A stretch of 64,000 nucleotides of DNA. Source: Amaurobius ferox (lineage: Eukaryota > Arthropoda > Arachnida > Araneae > Amaurobiidae). Within the stretch, counting starts at the first letter, position 1. Every line of letters starts with the position of its first letter. The position numbers and the translations under genes are program-made. This document shows, one piece after another, positions 1 through 10,745 of this stretch. Location: assembly GCA_951213105.1 (NCBI GenBank), contig OX578136.1, positions 74,641,230 to 74,705,229 on the forward strand, read 5' to 3'. Below the pieces are notes generated by a model. That model saw only the letters and a program-made list of their open reading frames with translations. It was not told where the DNA came from and did no database searches.

Positions 1-392
1 CCGTGTTAAGAAAAAACACGAAATTTGACTTGGACCTATTCAAATTTTATTTTATTTAAAACATCTAATTCTCAAGACTAACTATAGATATAGCTTAGAG
101 ATGATAACTGATATAGTTTCAGTATCAAATTTTGAAGGGGATAGGGTGGTTCACTAAGCATTTTCCCTTCCCGTTTCGTTTCAATTTCAGTTCAAAAACT
201 TTCCTTGAAACATATATTTCTCAGGGTTAGCTATAGATTAGATATAGCTTAGATAATGACTGATATGTATTCAGCATCGGTTTCCGGAGGGGATAAAGGG
301 ACTCTTTAAGGATTTCTACGTCTAGTTCTAGCGATGTCATTTCCGATTTTAAAAAAATTACCTTATCTTTTAAACATCCATTTTTCGGGATC

Positions 393-436
<44 letters not shown>

Positions 437-835
437 CTTAGATGATGGCTAGTAGGGATTCAGTATCAAATTTCTAGGAAGAATGAGGAGTCACTGAGGA
501 TTTCCTCTTCCAGTTCACTGTTTTTTATTGAAACATCTGTTTCACAAGATTAGTTATAGATAGAGCTTAGATAATGGCTAATATGAATTTAGTATTAAAT
601 TCCAGAGAAGGTAGGAGATTTAACTAAAGATTCTGAGGTTCAAAAATTTTCTTGAAACATCTATTTCTTAGTATTGACTATATAACTTAGATCATGACTG
701 ATATGGATTCAGCATCGAATTCCAGAAAGGTAGGATTTTCATTTCCGGTTTTGGAAATTCCACTTCTGGTTTTTTCAGAAATCCATATGACTATGAAATA
801 AGTATACAAAAGAGAATAAAAATGCTTATTAATAG
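1..835. repeat. Degenerate tandem repeat, about 120-170 bp per unit
   Basis: About five diverged units are visible. Each carries GAAACAT then TATTTCTCAGG, a TTAGCTATAGAT stretch, TAGCTTAGATAATGACTGATAT, GGATTCAGTATC and a GGAGGGGATAGGG-like segment. Units begin near 55, 207, 380, 530 and 655. A (TA)n run sits inside the third unit. The array may extend beyond the left edge. It is non-coding and satellite-like. Confidence 0.7.
396..435. repeat. (TA)n microsatellite
   Basis: Uninterrupted TA dinucleotides, sitting inside one unit of the degenerate tandem repeat. Confidence 0.95.
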
Positions 836-1560
836 ATCCGTCAAAAATGAAATGTACACACCATTTTCCACCTTATGTAGGCGCTTTCATAAATTACTTG
901 TTTTATTTTATTTTTAAGTTTTAACACGAGTTAGTGCGTTTCGGGTTTTCGCTTATTGAGGCTTTGAACTGAAAACAAGGTTGGACTGGCCTAGCGGGCG
1001 ACGCCCGATGGGTCGTTTTGTTTCGAGAGCGTTCCAATCAATATAGAGAATATTTCAATGTCATCCAATCATAATAACGAGCCGGGAATATCCGTGGGTA
1101 TAACTGGTCCAGTTTATGTACAAAATAGGGTCTGGCACCTTATCATACAGTAACGAAGTGGGGGTCCGGACTGTCGAACATTAAAAATTTTCACGCCTAG
1201 CACTTTGTTAAACAGTTTGGACTGGCCATCTAACATTAGAGGTCTTCAATGGCCACGTAGATTAATTTTCGGGCTGGTCTGACCCTCAGGCCGAACACGG
1301 GCTGCGATCATAGCTGGACAGCGTCGCTTTCGGTGAAAACACTCATTTTAAGTTATTTATGATGATTCTATTTCTACAGTGCTAAATCGAATGTTTTGTT
1401 TCCAAGATATTATTTACTTTTTGGACATAAGTGGTAAAGCGTGATAAAATAATTTCGAGAGACATAAATACGGGAGCCAAAGTTAGCAAATAAACTGTTT
1501 AAATGCGTTTTCTACTTTTTATTTATTTTAAAGTAAATATTTGTATGGGTCTTTAAAATT
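836..1560. other. No gene recognised
   Basis: Mixed-composition sequence, somewhat richer in GC between about 970 and 1330. No long open frame, RNA gene or repeat family could be recognised. Confidence 0.5.
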
Positions 1561-1982
1561 CGTTTTTACTCGCTTAAATTCTTCCCGAAACGTGTCATTT
1601 CCTATGTCTTGCTGGACCAGTAAGGTTCAAAATCCAAAGTAAATATATCTCGAAAGATAACGAGCAACAAATTTGAGCTTCCTAGCTGGTTTTCGAGTTA
1701 TTCCCCAAAACATGTAACTTCCCATTATGGGCCCGGGCTGGACTGTAAGATTCAATATCCAAAAAATCAAATATACAATGAAAGGCAAAATATGCTTAAT
1801 TTCTGCTTTCTAGATGCGCTGGTTCTTAAGTCATTCCAAAAACATGCACCTTACAATCGCGGACTCAGAACGAGCTGGACCAGTAAGGTTAAAAATTTAA
1901 AGCAATATCATGAAAGACAACGAGCACTAAATTTGAGTTTTCTAGCTAGTTCTCAAGTTATTCCCTAAAACCTGTCACTTCC
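1561..1982. repeat. About 140-bp satellite, left block
   Basis: Three diverged units share TCATTCC(A)AAAACATG, then CACTTCC, GGCCCAGAAC, GGCTGGACCAGTAAGG, TTCAAAATCCAAAG, ATATACAACGAAAGGCAA and CTTTCTAGCTG. The array stops abruptly at 1982 and resumes at 4218 with the same unit phase, so the intervening 2.2 kb is an insertion. Confidence 0.75.
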
Positions 1983-2004
1983 TGTGGTGCACAAAACAAA
2001 AAAA

Positions 2005-3030
2005 TCTGATGTGGGCAACACATGACTTTCCTTATATAATGAAATGAATTTACTACTTTTACAGTAAAATAAATAGGTTTTTCTTCTAGTAGATACTAAT
2101 ATCCTTTCCAAGATATTGACTTTTCGACAATTAGTCGTCATTTTCATTGATTATCGTCATTTTTATCCATTTGGCGAGATTTTCGTTAATTTGGCAACAT
2201 TTCAAAAAGTCGCCAAATTGGCGACATTCCGCCGATTTTGTCGCTAAAATCTCGCCAAGCGTTATGGACAAAGAAATAAGTTATATATATATATATGTAT
2301 ATAACATATTAAATATTGAATTTTCGACATATATTATATAACTATTATTATATATTTATATATTATATAACTTATTAGATATTGAATTTTCCACAATTAG
2401 TCGTCATTTTCATTGATTTAGCGTCATTTTTATCCATTTGGCGAGATTTTCGTTAATTTGGCAACAATTCAAAAAGTCGCCAAGTTGGCGAAATTCCGCC
2501 AATTTCGTCGCCAAAATCTCGCCAAGCGTTATGAACGAAGAAATAAGTTATTCTTACAGCAGATAAATTGGCGTTCAAATGCAAAAGTATTACTCAAAGT
2601 ATCTTTTTTCATGAATGGAACGAGCTAGATCCACGAGAATGATGTCACCCAATTTATCGCATGATATTATATATGAAAAGTGAACATGTTTCTCAATAGG
2701 AAATATTTTTTTTCTATTTTATTTGACTTTTTGATAATTTTTTTGAAAAATGTGCAGTATCTCGAGAACGGTTCATGTTAGCGTTCTAAAATTTATGTCA
2801 ATCGTTTTCTAATGAAAAATTACATAAGGAATGTCTATTTACGTAACTTTATTATTGGTTTTGAATTTTGACGATTTTTTCAAAATTTCATTCGAAAATT
2901 TAGGGGATTCTGAACATTCGATTGCGTATAAAAACAATAGGCTTCCAGTGTTTACAGATTGTGATTTTTGTACCAAATTTGGTTCGAATCGGTCCATTCG
3001 TTCGTCAGTTATCGTCTCCACAGACCCACT

Positions 3031-3071
<41 letters not shown>

Positions 3072-3223
3072 TTTCACACACACACACACACAGACATCAC
3101 TTCAAAAATGTTTGATTCGTGATCAGGGATGCTTGAAACGTGCTCTCCCGTCGAAAACTCGAATTCGAATTTTCGACCCCGTCACAATACTTTCCTTATA
3201 CATTATGTATATAAGGAAAGTAA
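2005..3223 (+). mobile_element. Family A hairpin-ended element, copy A1
   Basis: It starts TCTGATGTGGGCAACACATG and continues ACTTTCCTTATATAAT. It ends in a hairpin whose arms are ACTTTCCTTATA and TATAAGGAAAGT, followed by AAT. Inside are a GGCGA-rich inverted repeat and a (CA)n tract (about 3032-3092). This copy alone carries the GGCGA segment twice (about 2110-2280 and 2385-2545), separated by TA-rich sequence. It has no real coding capacity, since open frames across the CA tract are microsatellite translations. The layout (5' subterminal repeat, microsatellite, 3' hairpin) resembles DINE/HINE-type non-autonomous elements, but that is inference. Confidence 0.7.
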
Positions 3224-3887
3224 TATAAGGTTATTTAAAGTTGGGTTTTTAAATATATTAAATTCAACATATATTAGCATGGCCGTAAATTGGTCGTATT
3301 CGTGGTACTCATTAAATTATACATTGCGTTATTTGCCGCTATTAAAACCCTACAATTATTTATCTTTAGCGCGAGTTCTGTAAAGGAATATTAATTAACA
3401 CAATACTACTCCATAAATTGCACCGTTTTAACTTTAACAATAAATCATTTATTAACAACACAAAATACTTAATTACTTAATTACAACAATTATTCCTCTT
3501 GTTCGCGCCGGAGAGAGACAATGTGAGACCATTTGTTAAAATGCCTAAAATGTATTTAAGACCTGTAATATTATTTGAGAAACACATACCTTCAAGGCTG
3601 CCTTGGCTTGATCGCCAGAACGTACTTTGCCGATCATATTACTGAAATTAACTCGAATTGTAATTCATCCACTCGTAATTCGCAGATCATATTGTACTGC
3701 TGTCTAGGTGTTAATATCAAACACTTCTGGGGCCTGTAATCTGGACATTGTCGTTTTTGTAGAAGTCATACTGCCATCTCACTCAAAGTCTAAGTCATAT
3801 CTCTCTGGAAGTCAAAGTCGTTCACTACATCTTATGTCGCATTTGTAGTCTACATATCTATATTTTCTGTGAGTATCGTACTCGTTC

Positions 3888-4151
3888 TTATGTCATAGGT
3901 TGTCGCTCTTTTTGCCTCAGGACTGACACTCCTACTTTGCTCTTATTAGCAGCCTTCACAGCAACGCCACAAGCATCTTCTCCATTGGTCAGCCTTTTTA
4001 TCCAATGTCGGTCTTTAGATTTTCTTAACAGTTCTTCGACCCCTTCTTGTCTTGACACCCCTAAATTTGTGATTTTAGCTGACCTTTGGGTCACCATGCT
4101 GTAAACTTTGGCGTCATTCAGACTGGAGGTATTGTCTGATGTTTCAGACAC
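3888..4151 (-). other. Unassigned 87-codon open frame
   Basis: An open frame on the minus strand encodes a basic, Ser/Lys-rich peptide with no motif I recognise. It lies inside the block that interrupts the satellite, so it may be a remnant of a mobile-element gene. It may also be open by chance. No splice sites or start context support it. Confidence 0.2.
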
Positions 4152-4217
4152 AATAAATAATGTACATGAAACTGTCTCACAATAACTAGTGTGAGATCTA
4201 CTATTTCTGGTCTCACA

Positions 4218-5110
4218 CTTCCCATTACAGGTTCAGAACGGACTGGACAGTAAGGTTCAAAAGTCATAGAATCAAATATACAACGAAAGGCAAAATATGC
4301 CTAATTTCAGAGCGTTCTAGCTGCTCAAAATGCAAAGAGTCATTCCAAAAACCATGCACCTTACTATTGCAGGCCCAGAACTGGCTAGATCGGTAGGGTT
4401 CAAAATCCAAAGAATTAAAATATTTCAACGAAAGGCTACGATATACCTAGCTTTCTAGTTGTTGCACCAGTCTCCTCGAGTTATTCCCCAAAACATGTAA
4501 ATTCCTATTACGGGTCCAGAACGTGCTGGACCATTCAGCATCCAAAGAATTAAAATATACAATAAAAAACAAGATATGGTTAACTTCAGCTTTCTATCTG
4601 CCCCGGTTCTCGAGTCATTTCTAAAAACGTGCACCTTGCTATTGTGGACTCAGAACTGACTGGACGGCAATGTTCAAAATCCAAAGAATAAAAATATTAC
4701 CACTAAAAGTAAAGATATGCCTAATTTAAGTTTTGTAGCTGCTTCGCTTCTCGAGTATTCCTCAAAACACGCTACTTCTTAATACGGGCCCAGAACAGGC
4801 TGGAATAGTAAGTTTTAAAATCCAAAAAAATCAAAATATACAATGAAAGGCAAGATATGCCGAATTTCAGCTTTCCAGCTACTTCGGTTCTCAAATCATC
4901 CCCAAAGGACATGCACCATACTATTGTAGGTCCAAAACGTGCCGGACCGGTAAGGTTTAGAATCCAAAGAATTAAGACATGTGTACTTCAAAAGACAATG
5001 ACGCAAGTTATTCACAAGAAATGAGTACATTCTTAAGGCAGTCCCAAGCTGCACATTAAGTTCAAAACTCAAAATATCAAAATATACCATAAAAGACAAC
5101 GCCATTCCAA
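4218..5110. repeat. About 140-bp satellite, right block
   Basis: Six diverged units continue the left block. Each shows a variant of CATTCCAAAAACATGCACC, CTATTGCAGGCCCAGAAC, GGCTGGACC, GTAAGGTTCAAAATCCAAAG and TATACAATGAAAGGCAA. The spacing is about 135-150 bp. Confidence 0.75.
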
Positions 5111-5340
5111 AGTTGAAGTCATGGTGAATAGTGAAACCTGATACATCAGGGATTCAAAGATTTCAAACGCAGCAAATGTGTGTAATGAAAACAGCTGATA
5201 GACACGTCTATCCGTCAACTGTTGTAACAGAGTAGACGACCCTTTCAGCTCTCGATAGATCATTGGCGGGGAGAGACACTTTGAAATATGTTTCTCCTGA
5301 GTAATTGCCACCTCTCTCTCGCAAGGAAAAAAGGAAACAG

Positions 5341-5354
5341 GCTCCAAGCTGAGC
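5341..5354. repeat. Target-site duplication of the jockey element, left copy
   Basis: GCTCCAAGCTGAGC occurs here and again at 12123-12136, immediately outside both ends of the retrotransposon. A 14-bp exact match at precisely these two places is unlikely by chance and matches target-primed reverse transcription. Confidence 0.8.
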
Positions 5355-6042
5355 CAAGCCAAGACGAATCGTTTCGGGGAGCCTGTGCTGGAGCACTTAT
5401 CCCCACATCTCAAATAGCAATATGTTGACTGGTGTTGAGTCTAGCATGTATAGCAATATGCTTTGGCGTTCCCCTCCAATGAGGACGCTGTAGGTTCAGT
5501 TGCTGCAAGTTGCTTGAGATGAGGTAGAAAATTGTCTTGGACGGCTTCGACCTGCAAGTCGGTACTAAGGAGGAGGGGGCGGGGCCAGTGCCTTAAGGGC
5601 AGCAAATAGAAAATGAGCAAGCTCAGAGGAAGCAAGAATTACATTTTTAGTTAAACTATTGAAAAGCTTTAAGTAACAAATTAAATGAACAGGTTATTTT
5701 AAGATTAATTTTAAGATTAAGCTGATGCAGTTAAGATTTAAAGTAAAATGCAAATAAATGTATAGAGAGTTTTAAGTTTAAGTTTATAGCAGAAGCTGGA
5801 GTAAGAAGACTGCACTGCAGTCAGGGCACCAAAGTTCTTGTGAGAAAAAAGAAGGCACTTTTCAGTGACACACAAATTAAATTTACAGATTACAACAGAT
5901 TAAGTTATGGAAACGTGGATCTGAGTACTGGTCTAGCAGAAAAAACGCGGGCAAAAGCAAGCAGGTGGGTTGGCCAGTGGTTGGCCAGTAAAGTGAACGG
6001 GACAGAGTGGCAGCAAGTGCCGCCATCTGCCGGCGTTTAGGT

Positions 6043-8838
6043 TTACGAGACTCCTGGTTGTGGGATGACAAAACGACGTTTCTTCCATTTAGTACCATCG
6101 GTGCTAAACAGAAGATGCCTAGGCCTGCGCTTCCTGCAATAGGAAGGCGCGATAGGATTGTACGTCTGATCTACATCTCGCAAACAGGGTCTACTAGAAT
6201 TAACTTTGTTAAATTTGAGTGAGTGGGCCGAGATTTGCTCGATTATTCCCGAGACTTTGAGGTCGTGATGGATTACTTCGTCTTGGACATACATAGGAGC
6301 CCTAACGATGCAACGTAAAACTTTATTTTGGAAAACCTGCAGTTTCTTAATGTGGACGTTTGCCGCCGACCCCCAAACTGGGCTGGCGTACAAAAATCCA
6401 GGTGCGATGATCTGTTTGTAAATAATTAGCTTATTATTAAGGGAAAGGTGGGATTTACTACCGAGAATGGGCAGGAGGGCACGAAAAGTTTTATTTGCAG
6501 AGGCTACTTTATTGTCGATATGATCTCCGTAAGTCATATGGGCGTCCAAAGTGACGCCCAAATACTTAGCGGAGTGGCAGAATGGGATAGGCTGATTGAA
6601 GATCTTTAAAACAAAGTTGTGATTTAATTCTCGGTAGTTAGGCTTAAAAATAACAACTGCACTCTTGGTAGCATTAATTTGGATTCTCCAGGAAACGAGC
6701 CAGTGCTCAAAGCTATGATTGATGTAACTTTGAAGTGTGTTAATGGAGTTGTGTGGAGAGCAACTCCGTGCGATAAGCGCTGTGTCATCAGCAAAGATGG
6801 CCAGCTTAATTTGAGGTATGGTTGGAATGTCGTTGATGAAGATGTTAAAGAGAAGTGGACTGAGGTTTCCTCCTTGAGGAACGCCGGCCTTGATTGGTCT
6901 AATAGAAGAGAGAGTTTTATCAACTCGTACGCGGAAAAATCTATTAGTGAGATACGAGTTGATGATAGCCAAAAGTTGAGTCGAAATGCCAAGTCGCACC
7001 AACTTGGTAATAAGCCCGGGCAAGTAAGTTTTATCAAAGGCTTTCGCCACGTCCAGAAAAACAATTGAAGTATACTGCCTGTTGGTAGAGTTTTTGTGAA
7101 TAGTTTCTACAACCCGCATAAGCTGGGAATGCGTAGAATGCTCAGAACGAAATCCATGCTGATTGGCTGAAATTACGTTATTCGTCTGGCAGAAACTATT
7201 CAAACGTCTAAGCAACACTAATTCATAAATTTTGGAAAAGCTAGAAAGCAGGCTTATTGGTCTGTAGTTCTCAGGAGCTGAGAGATTTTGAGAAGTTTTT
7301 GGAATAAGGCAAACAACGGCAGTTTTCCAGCTTTGGGGAAAAAAGCGATGGTCCAACATATGATTGCACAGCATGGTAATCCAACAAAAGTAAAGGTCCG
7401 GTAGATTCTTAATGATGCGATTACTGATATTATCAAGGCCGGGAGATTTTTTGACATTCAATCCATCAACGATATGTAGTATCTCAGCCAGAGAGACTCT
7501 CTCCAAGTCGTTGGGTGCTTGTACTTGTAGTGCTCTGTGATTGGTCTGTTGTAATCGTTGTTCAGTTTCAGTGTATGTGTGGCTGAAGTTATGGTCAATG
7601 TGTGGTGAAAATTGGAGTTCCAAGCTGTCTGCAAACGCATTGGCTTTTTCCTCCGCAGTCTGGGCGAGTCCGTGTAGGCCATTAATGGGCGGAATTGATA
7701 TTTTCTTGGTTCGAAGAGATTTAGCTGTACGCCACAGACTGTGATTCGTAGGTGTGAGTCCCTCGAGATGTGTACGCCAGCGTTGCTGGGTGTGTGTTCT
7801 GATCATAGCTTTGACGTCGTTTTGAAGTTTACGGAATTGTGCGCGGTAATCCGGGAACCTGGTGCGCTGCCAATCCTTCCGTAACCGGCTACGCTGCTTA
7901 ATTTTTTCCCTAATATCACCTGGAAGAGTGTGATAATTAGGGCGTGATTTTTTGGGTTTTGAGGCTGCAGCAACTGCCTCCAGCAGAATATGGTTCATTT
8001 TGATGACACAGTTTTCTATGTCATCAGTGCTGGTAATTTTGAGAGGGGGGGGTGCTTTAAAATTTTGAAGAAAATGACGAAAGTCGTCCCAATTTGTTTG
8101 TAGCTCCGAGGGTTGATCTAAAGTGATTTTATCAAAGTTTAAGGTCAGTACTACTGGAAGGTGATCAGAATCCAGATTATTATCTGTTCTGACCGTGAAG
8201 TCAAATGGAATGTTCCGAAAAACAGCCAGATCGATTATAGTAGGGAACCTTCCAGCAGTGGTATGAGTTGGAGTGTGCGGAGCTACAATCCTACAGTTGG
8301 CGCACTGAGCCAATGAATTTAGAGCTCGGCCATACTGGTTCGAAGCTATGTCCCAGTCAGTATGGCGAGCGTTTAGATCTCCAGCAATGACCATATTACT
8401 GCAAAGTCCGAAAAGTGCTTCGAGCTCTGAAGTAGGAAAATTTCTATTAGTAGTAGATCTCGTTAATGGAGGGATATACACCGAAGCAAATGCAATCGGG
8501 ACTAAATTTGGAATAGTAACCTTAATGAGCGTGGCTTCAAGCTTCGTGAAGACCGGGACGCTCAGACGATGATGCGGGATGCTGTTTTTTATGTAGAGTG
8601 CAGTACCACCAGACAAATTCCTAAAGTGGGCCGGGGGTCTATACGAGAAGTATCCCGTATAGTTGCAGATTGCAGGAGAGGTGGGCGAAGACAAGTGTGT
8701 CTCATTAATCATAAAAATGTCAAAATTATTATTTACCACATAATCACGCACCTCGTTGATTTTAGAACGCACTCCATTGGCGTTCCAGAAACCAACCTTA
8801 AGGGACTGCAGGTTAAAGGACTCCGAAAAAGAGAACAC
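6043..8838 (-). CDS. Jockey-type ORF2: AP-endonuclease and reverse transcriptase
   Basis: This is a 931-residue frame with no internal stop. Residues about 12-235 form an APE-type endonuclease: WNANG (18-22), INETH (44-48), GDLNARHTDW (153-162) and SDHLP (224-228) carry the expected Asn, Glu, Asp/Asn and Asp/His positions. It would nick the target to prime reverse transcription. Residues about 500-770 form the reverse transcriptase: NYRPISLLS (524-532), HGFR (561-564), FLDVAKAFD with catalytic Asp596, GVPQGGNLSP (652-661) and FADD (682-685). The C-terminal region continues to about 931 with the usual jockey tail and no RNase H domain, which places it in the jockey group rather than the I group. 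ORF1 lies 35 bases upstream. The enzyme would act in cis on the element RNA. All key residues I can check are present, so the frame looks functional, although the element around it is damaged. The start is the first Met of the frame. Confidence 0.92.
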   Translation of the reverse strand: MFSFSESFNLQSLKVGFWNANGVRSKINEVRDYVVNNNFDIFMINETHLSSPTSPAICNYTGYFSYRPPAHFRNLSGGTALYIKNSIPHHRLSVPVFTKLEATLIKVTIPNLVPIAFASVYIPPLTRSTTNRNFPTSELEALFGLCSNMVIAGDLNARHTDWDIASNQYGRALNSLAQCANCRIVAPHTPTHTTAGRFPTIIDLAVFRNIPFDFTVRTDNNLDSDHLPVVLTLNFDKITLDQPSELQTNWDDFRHFLQNFKAPPPLKITSTDDIENCVIKMNHILLEAVAAASKPKKSRPNYHTLPGDIREKIKQRSRLRKDWQRTRFPDYRAQFRKLQNDVKAMIRTHTQQRWRTHLEGLTPTNHSLWRTAKSLRTKKISIPPINGLHGLAQTAEEKANAFADSLELQFSPHIDHNFSHTYTETEQRLQQTNHRALQVQAPNDLERVSLAEILHIVDGLNVKKSPGLDNISNRIIKNLPDLYFCWITMLCNHMLDHRFFPQSWKTAVVCLIPKTSQNLSAPENYRPISLLSSFSKIYELVLLRRLNSFCQTNNVISANQHGFRSEHSTHSQLMRVVETIHKNSTNRQYTSIVFLDVAKAFDKTYLPGLITKLVRLGISTQLLAIINSYLTNRFFRVRVDKTLSSIRPIKAGVPQGGNLSPLLFNIFINDIPTIPQIKLAIFADDTALIARSCSPHNSINTLQSYINHSFEHWLVSWRIQINATKSAVVIFKPNYRELNHNFVLKIFNQPIPFCHSAKYLGVTLDAHMTYGDHIDNKVASANKTFRALLPILGSKSHLSLNNKLIIYKQIIAPGFLYASPVWGSAANVHIKKLQVFQNKVLRCIVRAPMYVQDEVIHHDLKVSGIIEQISAHSLKFNKVNSSRPCLRDVDQTYNPIAPSYCRKRRPRHLLFSTDGTKWKKRRFVIPQPGVS

Positions 8839-8873
8839 GGCAAAACCAGAAAGGGAGGAACACTGGTAAAGAA

Positions 8874-10720
8874 TTACCTGAGCAGCGCATCATAGCGCTG
8901 ATAGATATGGAAAACCATATCTATCTCTGTCGTAGCAGTACGGAGCTCAGGTAAGGCCTGTTTGAAGGCTTCCAGAAGGATATCTTTATCGTGGATCTGC
9001 CTCATGGCCAGTATCGACGATAGAAACGAGGCATAGTCCACATCCTTTGCCTGCTGGGTAGGAGCGCTCTGATTGGCTCTAATTTTAGGTCCGTGTTCTG
9101 ATTTTTCATTGGCCGTCCTGGAATCTCCAGGAATAATGGCCTCAGTTACGCTCGTGCTACCTTTTTGCGAGCGAATATTAACAATTTCAGGGGGGTTGGC
9201 ATTTATCTGTGTATGTCCAGACACCACTGAAGCGAAGTTTACGTTTTGTCTAATGCTAGCAGTTTGGAATGGGCTACCATGACTACCAGCTCTATATGCT
9301 GGGGCGCCTGGGTTTCTGGCCTGATTAAAAGAATTTGGATGCCTAAAATGGTTTGAAGGGGGTGCCCTACGCTTATTAGGCAGAGACGAGTTGCCCGGAT
9401 TTCTTGGGCAACCGCGCCAGTTAGCGGCGGGATCGCCGTTACAATTGCAGCAGAGAAGGTACTCTGCTTTACAATCACTGGCGGAGTGGGGCCCTGAGCA
9501 TCGCACGCATCTCAGCGGCAGTGTACACACTTGGCTACTATGGAAAAAACCGCAGCAACCGTGACACTGCGAGGCATAGCCCTTGCGACCAGTATAGGGC
9601 TCCAGCTTCACTTCTGTGCCTAATATTCTGTCAATAGCAAAAACGTCTTCTGGGTTAGTCCCAGGCTTAAGCTGCAGGTAATAGAGGGGCAAGGGATACT
9701 TGCTACCTCTCCTAGTAAGTCGAATAATGCTAATTACGGGGAAGCCCATGACTTCCATAATTTCCGTAATTGCTGTAGTATCAGTCGCCACCGGTAGACC
9801 TCGGATTACGACCTTAACAGGTCGGTCCTTCTTTAGGTTAAAAGTCTTGAATTGGACGCCCGATTTCTTAAGGAAATCGGTGCATTTTCTGAATTCGTCC
9901 GAATTATCGGCAAAGACCTTGAAGAATCTGCCTTCTAATTTCGGGTTGATGTTTTTGGCTATAGCCTTAAGGCTAAATAAAATTGAGGGCCAGTCAGGCT
10001 GGCTGGCGCTGATAAGAATCGGTGGCGTGGCAGGGGGGGGGGGCACAATGGCCTCGGCGCCCATTCCATTTCCAGTACTCATGTTATCATGGACTTTAAG
10101 TCCCTCATATCTATTTTTTAGTTTTAAAGCTTGTTTATACTCAGCATAAGTAACTTTATTTTTACTTTTAACTCTTTGGCCGCCTACTACGGTCCATTCA
10201 CTATCAGAGTCAGAGTCAGATGAAGTCTGCTCTACAGTACGTCGTTTTTTACTAAGATTATTATTAATTTCACTATTATTAGTTTGCTCAGTTTGGTTAT
10301 TGTTAATATTAAGGTTATTTACTTTCTCAGTGACCTCGAGGGTCGAAGGATCCACGTTTCCTGAAGGTTTAGTACTATTGCTTTCTGAGACGGGCCCTGA
10401 AAAGGGACTTGAAGTTGAGACTTTAGGAGTCTCGGGTTCAGCAGGGGGGGGGGAGGTAAATAATTGTAGATACCTACATTGCAGGTCTCCACCATCTTTA
10501 ACAGCTCCAGCACCAGGGTCTCTCTCCTCCGTAGAAGTTCCGAGTAGACAACCTTTTCCTCAGGTGATGAGTTCCTCCTGGCTGCTTCGATCTGAATTCT
10601 CCTGTCAAGTTCACGTAAAGTATCTCTAGTCTGGTTAACTTCAGTTATGGTAAAAGTTCTAGTTGGTTCAACAATAACATTATCAGCAGCGGTAGAGGGA
10701 TTGGAAGTACAAACATCCAT
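8874..10720 (-). pseudogene. Jockey-type ORF1 (gag-like), frameshifted
   Basis: This is the nucleic-acid-binding protein of the element. It lies in two overlapping frames: an N-terminal part starting at the ATG at 10720 (open to 10319), and the main 490-residue part read from about 10355 down to 8874. They meet at a run of ten G (10444-10453 on the + strand), where a one-base length change explains the break. The N-terminal part is helical and charged. The main part has a Ser/Asp-rich stretch, then a PRE_C2HC-like domain beginning VVIRGLP. Two good zinc knuckles follow: C-X2-C-X4-H-X4-C in the CHGC segment and C-X2-C-X3-H-X4-C in the CVRC segment. The third knuckle (CCNC...NWRGC) has Pro where jockey gag proteins usually have His. 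The protein would coat element RNA. The frameshift may be genuine or a sequencing error in the homopolymer. Confidence 0.85.
10444..10453. other. Ten-G homopolymer at the ORF1 frameshift
   Basis: The two ORF1 frames switch at this G run (a C run in the sense direction, coding for prolines). An eleven-G run at about 10033-10043 in the same ORF is in frame. Confidence 0.7.
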
Positions 10721-10745
10721 CGCTGTGCCCGGCGCTACCGGGACA

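Larger units (their letters stand above)
1983..4217. other. Block interrupting the satellite, TG...CA ends
   Basis: The satellite is broken at CTTCC (1978-1982) and restarts with CTTCC (4218-4222). The block begins TGTGG and ends CTCACA, the TG...CA and 5-bp duplication expected of an LTR-type insertion. No paired LTRs or polymerase domains are visible and a family-A element occupies its left half, so assignment to an LTR element is only a suggestion. The right part (3224-4217) has an unassigned 87-codon minus-strand frame at 3888-4151 and a 9-bp inverted repeat, AGTGTGAGA with TCTCACACT, near its right end. Confidence 0.35.

Noticed and set aside
2831..3228. Open frames of 82-94 codons on both strands
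   Set aside because: They are translations of the (CA)n tract (Thr-His or Cys-Val repeats) inside a family A element, not genes.
3224..4217. Intact LTR retrotransposon
   Set aside because: Despite TG...CA ends and CTTCC on both sides, no paired LTRs, primer-binding site or polymerase motifs were found.
5069..5413. 114-codon minus-strand frame next to the retrotransposon end
   Set aside because: It crosses the target duplication and the element's 3' boundary, so it cannot be an ancestral gene. No motif recognised.
6624..7068. 146-codon minus and 129-codon plus frames within the RT region
   Set aside because: They overlap the intact EN-RT ORF2 in other frames and have no motifs of their own.
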